From: DASZVN01 sp035547055
GTDB taxonomy: Bacteria; Pseudomonadota; Alphaproteobacteria; Rhizobiales; Methylopilaceae
Assembly: GCA_035547055.1 (NCBI GenBank)
Contig: DASZVN010000159.1
Location: forward strand, 1-63,501
DNA length: 63,501 bases
Reading direction: 5' to 3'
The notes under the pieces: generated by a model
Databases searched by the model: none
What the model was told of the DNA's origin: nothing
The model's input: only the letters and a program-made list of their open reading frames with translations
Translations under genes and position numbers: made by a program
Shown: piece by piece, positions 57,077 to 63,501 of the stretch
Numbering within the stretch: the stretch's first letter is position 1
Layout: each line of letters opens with the position of its first letter

Positions 57077-58150
57077 TCAGCCGCCCATCATGTCGCGCGG
57101 GTCGAAGGTGATCTCGACGTCTTTCCAGTAGCTGTAATATTGCGCCGGCAGGTGCAGCGGCGCGCACTCGCGCACCGCGCGGGACGCGCTCTCGGCGGCG
57201 ACCTGGAAATAGGGCGCGCTCGAGGTGTTGGTGACGGCAGGGCCGCCCGACAGCGAGCCGTCGGCGTTCAGCGCGAACTGCACGCGGACCCGGAGGTTGT
57301 CGGCGCCCATGGCGCCCGCCGGCGGGTTCCAGCAGCGCTCGACCTGCTGGCGCACCATGCCGTCGATCATCCGGCGCTCGGTCACCGACAGGCGGCCGTC
57401 GACGCCGTTCTGGATGCCGGCGGAGCTCGTCGCCGACACCGCCTGCGCCGTCGGGGCGACGCGGCCGGGGTCGCGGCGGTCGATCAGGGCGGCGATCTTG
57501 GTCGGATCGAACCTCGCGATGCGCTTCTCGGGCGTCGGCTTGGCCGGCCTGGGCTGCGGCTGATCGGCCGCGTCGAACAGCTTGGTGAGGTCGGCCTTGT
57601 CGCGGCGGTCGACCTTCTTCGGCTGCGGCTTGGGTTCGGGCTTCTCCGCGGCCTTGTCGATCAGCTTGTCGAGGTCTGCCATCTCGCGCCTGTCGACCTT
57701 CTTCTCCGGCGGCGGCTTCCTGACCGGGATGGAGTCGTCGGCGACCGGCTTCGGCGGCACCGGCTTGGCCTCGGCGACCTTCGGCTTGGGCGGCGGGGCC
57801 GGCTTCGGCTCCGGCGCCTTCCTGGGTTCCGGCTTGGCCTCGGCGGCGCGCGGCGGCGGGGCCGGCGCGGGCGGCGGCGGGGTCACGTTCTCCTTGGCCT
57901 CGGGCAGGTCGGGCTTCGGCTCGGGCGTCGGCACCGCGACCTTCTTGGCCTCGACCTTGCCGGAGCTCAGCTCCTTGCCGTGCATCGTCCCCTTGGTGAG
58001 GTGGTCGAACTGCGCGGGCGTCAGGATTTCGACCGGCAGCGGCTCGGTCGCGGCCTCGAGCGGCGGCGCCGAGATGAAGCCGAAGATCACCCAGGCCAGC
58101 ACCGCCGCGTGGGCGGTGGCGGAGACCACCATGCCGGGGCGCAGTTCCAC
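57077..58150 (-). CDS. tolA: Cell envelope integrity protein TolA
   Basis: This 357-aa protein has one N-terminal membrane span (GMVVSATAHAAVLAWVIFGF), which contacts TolQ-TolR. A Pro/Lys/Glu-rich central region (about 70-215) spans the periplasm; it is built on PEPKP-type repeats instead of the usual Ala/Lys-rich helix. A TolA/TonB-like C-terminal domain includes VEFALN-type strands (VRVQFALNADGSLSGGPAVT; YSYWKDVEITFDPRDM). Three bases separate it from tolR. Confidence 0.93.
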   Translation of the reverse strand: MELRPGMVVSATAHAAVLAWVIFGFISAPPLEAATEPLPVEILTPAQFDHLTKGTMHGKELSSGKVEAKKVAVPTPEPKPDLPEAKENVTPPPPAPAPPPRAAEAKPEPRKAPEPKPAPPPKPKVAEAKPVPPKPVADDSIPVRKPPPEKKVDRREMADLDKLIDKAAEKPEPKPQPKKVDRRDKADLTKLFDAADQPQPRPAKPTPEKRIARFDPTKIAALIDRRDPGRVAPTAQAVSATSSAGIQNGVDGRLSVTERRMIDGMVRQQVERCWNPPAGAMGADNLRVRVQFALNADGSLSGGPAVTNTSSAPYFQVAAESASRAVRECAPLHLPAQYYSYWKDVEITFDPRDMMGG

Positions 58151-58153
58151 GCC

Positions 58154-58603
58154 TCAGCTCCCCTGCTCGACTTCCGTGACGAGGGCGACGCGCTTGAACC
58201 CGGCGCCGGACAGCGCGCCCATCACCCGCATCATCTGTCCGTAGCTCACCGAGCGGTCCCCCCGCACGTAGATGCGCTCGTCATAGCCCTGGTTCGTGAT
58301 CGCATTGAGGCGCGGCACCAGCTCGTCTTCGGTCACCTTGGTGTTCTGCAGGAAGATCTCGCCCTTGGCATTGACCGAGATGGTCAGCGGCTCCTTCTGG
58401 TCGTTGAGGTTGGAGGCCTTGCTCTGCGGCAGCTCGACCGGGACGCCGACGGTGAGGAGCGGCGCGGAGATCATGAAGATGATGAGCAGCACCAGCATCA
58501 CGTCGACGAGCGGCGTGACGTTGATCTCGCTCATCACCGCGACGCGGCGATGATTGCCCTTGCGCCTGCCCGCCCCGCCGGAGCTGATCGGGCCCATCGC
58601 CAT
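58154..58603 (-). CDS. tolR: Tol-Pal system proton channel subunit TolR (ExbD family)
   Basis: This 149-aa protein has one membrane span with the key acidic residue in INVTPLVDVMLVLLIIFMIS (Asp in PLVD), then a periplasmic domain with GVPVELPQSKASNLNDQKEP, EDELVPRLNAITNQGYDERI and YVRGDRSVSYGQMMRVMGAL. TolQ and TolR form the proton-driven motor that energises TolA. It lies three bases after tolQ. Confidence 0.96.
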   Translation of the reverse strand: MAMGPISSGGAGRRKGNHRRVAVMSEINVTPLVDVMLVLLIIFMISAPLLTVGVPVELPQSKASNLNDQKEPLTISVNAKGEIFLQNTKVTEDELVPRLNAITNQGYDERIYVRGDRSVSYGQMMRVMGALSGAGFKRVALVTEVEQGS

Positions 58604-58606
58604 GGC

Positions 58607-59320
<714 letters not shown>

Positions 59321-59555
59321 GTCGACGAACCCCCGGGCTTTCCGCCGACCCCGGCACGATCGGCGCTGGCTCTTGACGTTGTTGGCGAGCACGCATGCCG
59401 ACCGCCGGCACCGGCCTGTCCGCCAAACGCAAGGCCGCGGCCGGATGCCCCGATCGGCGGTGGTTAACTCGCCGTTCAATGCGGCCGAACTGCGGCGCCG
59501 TCGCCCGGGATCTGCTACCCGTTCATGACCGGTTAAGATTAAGGATGGGTTAGCG

Positions 59556-60329
59556 ATGCGAGCCCTCTTCGCCGTCGCCGCGGGCCTCGGCGCGCTGATC
59601 CTGACGCATGCCGCGGCAGCGCTCGAAGGCGGCCGCTCGGCCGCCGGCAACGCCGCGGAACCCGCGACCGTCGCGGTCGAGGCCGCAACGCCGGTCGCCG
59701 CCGGCACCCGCTTCAGCCATTGCACCGGCGTCCTGGCGGCGCCGGACCTGGTGCTCACCGCGGCTCATTGCGTCGACGGCGTCGCGGCCGCCGAGACCGC
59801 GGTCTTTCGTTTCCGCGCCGGCCACGCCGTGCCCCCGCCGCTCCGCGTCGCGGCGATCGTGCGCGATCCCGCCGCAGCGGCGCACTGGGGCACGCGCGTC
59901 CATGGCATCGCTGCCCGCCAGGAGGCCATCGCCGCCGACCTTGCGCTGCTGCGCCTGGCGGCGCCGTTCGGCGTCCGCCCGCTCCGGGTCGCCGGCGGGC
60001 ACGACGGCGCGCTCCGCCTCCTCGCGGCGGGTGCCAGCGGCCCGCGGCGGGAGGCATCGGGCGTGCTCGCGGAGGCTGCGCTGGGCCGGCTCCGCCGCAC
60101 CACGACGGGGCATCCGCTCGTCTTCGCGACGCCGGACGGCGCGCGCGTCTGCCCCGGCGACAGCGGCGCCCCGGTGGTTGCCTCGGGGCCGGGCGGGCCG
60201 ACCCTCTGGGGCATCGTCGGCGCCGTGATCCCGGAGCGCGACGGCTGCGCCCGCCGGGTCATCATCGTTCCGCTCGCCGGAAATTCCGCCCTGCCCGCCC
60301 TCATCGCCGCCGCGCGCCAAAGCCGCTAG
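59556..60329 (+). CDS. Secreted trypsin-like serine protease (S1)
   Basis: This 257-aa protein has a signal peptide (LFAVAAGLGALILTHAAAA). A chymotrypsin-fold catalytic domain follows with His71 in LVLTAAHCVDG, Asp128 in AADLALLRL and Ser203 in CPGDSGAPVV. The triad is complete. Disulfide-capable cysteines flank the His and Ser as in classical S1 enzymes. There is no PDZ domain, so it is not DegP-like. It would act in the periplasm or outside. Its substrate is unknown. It is divergent from tolQ. Confidence 0.88.
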   Translation: MRALFAVAAGLGALILTHAAAALEGGRSAAGNAAEPATVAVEAATPVAAGTRFSHCTGVLAAPDLVLTAAHCVDGVAAAETAVFRFRAGHAVPPPLRVAAIVRDPAAAAHWGTRVHGIAARQEAIAADLALLRLAAPFGVRPLRVAGGHDGALRLLAAGASGPRREASGVLAEAALGRLRRTTTGHPLVFATPDGARVCPGDSGAPVVASGPGGPTLWGIVGAVIPERDGCARRVIIVPLAGNSALPALIAAARQSR

Positions 60330-60365
60330 GGTGGCGGCGGCAGCGGACCACATGGGAGGCGCAGC

Positions 60366-61166
60366 ATGAGCGGCACGATCCGGGTCGGCATCGGCGGCTG
60401 GACCTTCGCCCCGTGGCGGGGAACGTTCTACCCGGCCGACCTGCCGCAGAAGGACGAGCTCGCCTATGCCAGCCGCCAGCTCACCGCGATCGAGATCAAC
60501 GGCACCTACTACCGCACCCAGTCGCCGGCCAGCTTCCGCAAATGGGCGGACGAAACGCCGGACGATTTCGTCTTCTCGGTCAAGGCGCTGCGGTTCTGCA
60601 CCAACCGGCGGGTGCTCGCCGAGGCCGGCGAATCCGTCGGCCGCTTCGTGAACAGCGGCCTCGCCGCGCTCGGCGACAAGCTCGGACCGATCCTGTGGCA
60701 GTTCGCGCCGACCAAGCGCTTCGAGCCCGAGGATTTTGCCGCGTTCCTGGCCCTGCTGCCCGAAAAGCTCGACGGACGACGTCTGCGCCACGCCGTCGAG
60801 GTGCGCCACGACAGCTTCGTCGCCCCCGACTTCGTGGCGCTGCTGCGAAAATTCGGCGTCGCCGCCGTCCTCGCTCACTCGGAGAAATATCCGCTGATCG
60901 CCGATCCCACGGCGGATTTCGTCTATGCCCGCCTCCAGGGCACCGAGGCCGACCTCGACACCGGCTACGCCGCGTCTGATCTCGACGCGTGGGCCGCCCG
61001 CGCCAAGGCGCTCGCGGCGGGCGAGCTGGCGGGCGATCTTCCCGCCCTCGCCGAGGCGCCCGCCGTTGAGAAGCGCGACGTCTTCGTCTTCATGATCAGC
61101 GGCGCCAAGGTCCGCGCGCCGGCCGCCGCTACCGCCCTGATCGAGCGGGTCGGCCGCCCCGGTTGA
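60366..61166 (+). CDS. DUF72 (YecE-like) protein
   Basis: This 266-aa protein has the DUF72 TIM-barrel pattern: RVGIGGWTFAPWRGTFYPAD, LTAIEINGTYYRTQSPASFR, KWADETPDDFVFSVKALRFC, LGPILWQFAPTKRFEPEDFA, HAVEVRHDSFVAPDFV and FVYARLQGTEADLDTGYAAS. No biochemical function is established for the family. It follows the protease gene by 36 bp and may share its transcript. Confidence 0.9.
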   Translation: MSGTIRVGIGGWTFAPWRGTFYPADLPQKDELAYASRQLTAIEINGTYYRTQSPASFRKWADETPDDFVFSVKALRFCTNRRVLAEAGESVGRFVNSGLAALGDKLGPILWQFAPTKRFEPEDFAAFLALLPEKLDGRRLRHAVEVRHDSFVAPDFVALLRKFGVAAVLAHSEKYPLIADPTADFVYARLQGTEADLDTGYAASDLDAWAARAKALAAGELAGDLPALAEAPAVEKRDVFVFMISGAKVRAPAAATALIERVGRPG

Positions 61167-61272
61167 CCCCTGGGACCGCCGAGCCTGCGGCATCGCGCCG
61201 CTTTCCTGCTAGACTTGGCGCGCGAGTCGTTCGTGCGCCGCGGCGCCACGGGCCAACACCGGGGGTACACCC

Positions 61273-61695
61273 ATGCTCGAGGAATTCAAGAAATTCGCGC
61301 TCCGAGGAAGCGTCGTCGACTTGGCGATCGGCGTCATCATCGGCGCCGCCTTCAACCGCATCGTGACGTCGCTGGTCGAAGACATCATCATGCCGATTAT
61401 CGGTTTCATCACCGGTGGGCTCGATTTTTCGAACTACTTCCTTCAACTGGCCGGCGTTCATGCAAGCAACTACGCCGACGCCAAAAAGGCCGGAGCGACC
61501 ATCGGCTACGGCAACTTCATCACCATCGCTATCAATTTCATCATCATCGCTTTCATCCTCTTCCTCATCATCAGGGGCATCAACGCGATGTGGCGCAAGG
61601 AAGAGGCAAAGCCCGAGCCGGCAGCCGAGCCCCGCGACGTCCAGCTCCTGCAGGAGATCCGCAACATCCTCGCCGAGCAGCGCCGCCCGGCGTAG
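61273..61695 (+). CDS. mscL: Large-conductance mechanosensitive channel
   Basis: This 140-aa protein matches MscL in full: MLEEFKKFALRGSVVDLAIG and VIIGAAFNRIVTSLVEDIIM form the amphipathic helix and TM1, a periplasmic loop follows (FSNYFLQLAGVHASNYADAK), then TM2 (FITIAINFIIIAFILFLIIR) and a C-terminal helix with LLQEIRNILAEQ. It opens on strong membrane tension during hypo-osmotic shock. A strong terminator follows at 61730-61769. Confidence 0.97.
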   Translation: MLEEFKKFALRGSVVDLAIGVIIGAAFNRIVTSLVEDIIMPIIGFITGGLDFSNYFLQLAGVHASNYADAKKAGATIGYGNFITIAINFIIIAFILFLIIRGINAMWRKEEAKPEPAAEPRDVQLLQEIRNILAEQRRPA

Positions 61696-62026
61696 CTCGC
61701 GCCGGCGACGGAGCACCGCGGTCGAAGACGCGGGCGGCGGCGGACGATCGTGGCCGCCGCCCGCTTTTTGGGCGTTGAGCCATGGTCTCGACGGCGCGAT
61801 AAAACGGCCTCAAGGCGGGGCCGGTCCTGATCTTGCCGCGGCTTGATCGGCAACGGCCTCGCTGAAGGTCCGCCGCGGGACCGGTTAGGTCGTTGACGGA
61901 TCCGTTCATCCGCGGCTCACCGGTCGCCGCCTCGTCGAAGGCCCGCTCGAAGAGTGCACCCATGTCGAAGAAATCCGCGGCTCATCTGCCGCGGCCGCAG
62001 TGACGCCGCATCTGCCGGGATGCGAA
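61696..62026. other. Intergenic region of 331 bp between mscL and kpsC-like gene
   Basis: The first part holds the mscL terminator. The remainder (61770-62026) shows no convincing gene. A minus-strand reading frame starting near 61963 runs antisense through the terminator into mscL and looks artefactual. Confidence 0.5.
61730..61769 (+). terminator. Rho-independent terminator of mscL
   Basis: A perfect 12-bp stem (arms 61730-61741 and 61753-61764, GCGGGCGGCGGC) with an 11-base loop is followed directly by five T. Confidence 0.9.
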
Positions 62027-63501
62027 ATGGCGGCAGATGAGCGGCCGGATTGGCTGCCGCCGCCCGCCGCGACGCTCGCGACGCGGGATGCCGCGTTGCT
62101 GCGCTGGCCTCACGCCGCCGCCTTCCTCGACGCCGCGGCGGTGCTGCCGCTGCGGCGGTTCGGCCGGCGGGCCGACGGCGTCCTGCTCCGGAGCCGCGAT
62201 CGCGCCGCCCCGTCGCGTCCGCACTGGTGGATCGGCGACGGCTTCTTCCGCCGCGTCGTCCGCCCCGGCGAAGACCCGCCGGCGGTCTCGCTCCTCGTCG
62301 ACGACCTCGGCCCGCCGCGCGATGCGCGCCGGGAGAGCCGCCTCGAGCGCATCCTGACCGACGCCGGCCTCGAGGCACATGCTGCGCGCGGCGCCGACCT
62401 GCGCGCGCGGATCGTCTCGCTCAGGCTCGCGCAGGAGTGCGGCGGGGCGGACATTCTCCCTCCCCTCCCCACAAGCGGGCGGCGGCGCATCCTCCTGGTC
62501 GACCAGCGCCGCGGCGACCCCCTGCTGGATGGCGCCGCCGCGACCGCCGCCGATCTCGGCACGATGGCGGCGGCGGCGCGGCGCGAGCATCCCGACGCGG
62601 ATCTCCTCCTGCGCACCGTGCCGGGCGGCATCCTCGGCGCCACCGCAGCCGCCGACCTGATCCGCCTCGACCCCGGCCTGTCGGACCACGCGGCGCTCGA
62701 TCTCGCCGACGAGGTGTGGACCGTATCGGCCGAGATCGGCTTCCTCGCCGTGCTGCGGAAGCTGAAAGTCGCCTGCTTCGGCCTCCCGTTCTATGCCGGC
62801 TGGGGCCTCACCCTCGACCGCAGCAGCCCAGCGGGCGCTGCCGCGCTGGCGCGCCGGCGCCCGCTGTCGCTCGACGCCTTCGCCGCCGGCATCATCGCGC
62901 TCTACCCACGCTATGCCGACCCGATCCTGCAGACGACGCTCACAGCCGAAGCTGCCCTCGACCGCCTCGCCGACTGGCGCGACCGCCAGCGCGGCCCGCG
63001 GCGGTGCTACGTCTGCGTCGGCTTCGTGCCGTGGAAGCGGGCCATAGCCCGCCTCTATCTTGTCGACGCGGCAGCGCCGCCGCGCTTCGCGTCGCCGGCC
63101 AGCCTGCGCCGCCAGCCGCCGCCGGCCGAAACCGTGATCTGCGCCTGGGGCGCCGAACTGCCCGAGGCTGACGAGGCCGAATTGCGGGCGGGGGGGCGCG
63201 AGTTGCTGCACATGGAGGACGGCTTCGTCCGCTCGGTCGGGCTCGGCTCGGATTTCCTGCTGCCGGCCTCTCTCGTGCTCGACCGCAGCGGCCTCTATTT
63301 CGACGCCACCCGGCCAAGCGACCTCGAGACTCTGCTCGCCACTACAGAATTCGAGCCGCTGCTCCTCGCCCGTGCGGCGGCGCTGCGGCAGCGCCTCGTC
63401 TCCGCCCGCCTCACCAAGTACAATTTCGCCGATCCGATCGCACGGCCTGCCTCAGCGACGGGCCGGCGCCTGATCCTCGTTCCCGCGCAAGTGCCGGGCG
63501 A
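62027..63501 (+). CDS. KpsC-like capsule polysaccharide biosynthesis/export protein, 3'-truncated by the window end
   Basis: The frame is open from ATG 62027 to the last base (491 codons seen). An in-frame GTG at 62000 is an alternative start. The N-terminal part is a weak copy of the KpsC repeat (HWWIGDGFFRRVVRPGE; SLLVDDLGPPRDARRESRLE). It is followed by ILLVDQRRGDPLL and the hallmark ACFGLPFYAGWGLT. A second repeat follows (LLHMEDGFVRSVGLGSDFLL; SLVLDRSGLYFDATRPSDLE). KpsC proteins add the Kdo linker to the lipid anchor of group 2-type capsules. About one further domain is expected beyond the window. The neighbours are not capsule genes, so the cluster probably lies downstream. Confidence 0.85.
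   Translation, partial: MAADERPDWLPPPAATLATRDAALLRWPHAAAFLDAAAVLPLRRFGRRADGVLLRSRDRAAPSRPHWWIGDGFFRRVVRPGEDPPAVSLLVDDLGPPRDARRESRLERILTDAGLEAHAARGADLRARIVSLRLAQECGGADILPPLPTSGRRRILLVDQRRGDPLLDGAAATAADLGTMAAAARREHPDADLLLRTVPGGILGATAAADLIRLDPGLSDHAALDLADEVWTVSAEIGFLAVLRKLKVACFGLPFYAGWGLTLDRSSPAGAAALARRRPLSLDAFAAGIIALYPRYADPILQTTLTAEAALDRLADWRDRQRGPRRCYVCVGFVPWKRAIARLYLVDAAAPPRFASPASLRRQPPPAETVICAWGAELPEADEAELRAGGRELLHMEDGFVRSVGLGSDFLLPASLVLDRSGLYFDATRPSDLETLLATTEFEPLLLARAAALRQRLVSARLTKYNFADPIARPASATGRRLILVPAQVPG

Noticed and set aside
61580..61963. Minus-strand 127-codon frame over the mscL end and terminator
   Set aside because: It is antisense to mscL, crosses a strong terminator and turns into low-complexity Arg/Ala/Gly sequence.

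Overview
The window comes from a very GC-rich (about 70% by eye) chromosome of an alphaproteobacterium, most likely a member of the Hyphomicrobiales (Rhizobiales). This placement is an inference. It rests on the gene orders pepA / lptF-lptG-lptD-surA-pdxA-rsmA, tig-clpP-clpX-lon-hup and tolQ-tolR-tolA-tolB-pal-cpoB, on a DUF1214/DUF1254 gene pair, on an NAD-dependent molybdenum formate dehydrogenase operon (fds), and on dispersed palindromic repeats of types common in that group. Most of the window is ordinary core chromosome with one clear recent insertion.

Layout. 1-1231: tail of an unseen gene, then a DUF1214/DUF1254 membrane pair. 1244-6488: a LysM/degenerate M23 lipoprotein, dnaE and a 37-codon membrane mini-gene. 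6560-10037: a 3.48-kb mobile element with matched 18-bp inverted ends, a putative 8-bp target duplication, an IS1-like DDE transposase and four passenger genes. Two of these form a toxin-antitoxin-like pair with its own palindromic operator and terminator; another is a 324-aa protein of low GC that may be a phage-related or defence protein. 10072-17819: a GHL15-like protein, an orphan LivK-type binding protein, smpB, dapA, a soluble lytic transglycosylase and an alpha/beta hydrolase. 17831-21976: a small hydrophilic protein and a purine/ureide-type operon (amidohydrolase, M20 hydrolase, guanine deaminase). 22047-27956: fdsGBA-fdhD-fdsD. 28229-37498: pepA and, divergently, LPS export genes lptF/G/D with surA, pdxA and rsmA. 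37609-40128: the two aconitase X subunits, a DUF3237 gene and a duplicated fragment of the aconitase X 5' end. 40268-46507: an FG-GAP/RTX secreted protein, a GMC oxidoreductase, a hexapeptide acyltransferase and a carotenoid oxygenase. 46722-53919: tRNA-Val, HU, lon, clpX, clpP, tig, tRNA-Leu (proteostasis block). 53999-59320: the complete Tol-Pal operon. 59556-63501: a trypsin-like protease, DUF72, mscL and a truncated KpsC-like capsule gene cut by the window end.

The most interesting observations are: (i) the mobile element whose passengers include a tightly organised toxin-antitoxin-like module and an unusual 324-aa protein; (ii) a 96-bp palindromic repeat inserted in frame inside rsmA, adding about 32 residues between two catalytic motifs, with a second copy next to clpP; (iii) a 150-bp duplication of the aconitase X leader and first codons on the far side of the DUF3237 gene; (iv) a family of double-hairpin repeats placed downstream of genes. 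All functional names are from reading the translated sequence; no database search was possible.
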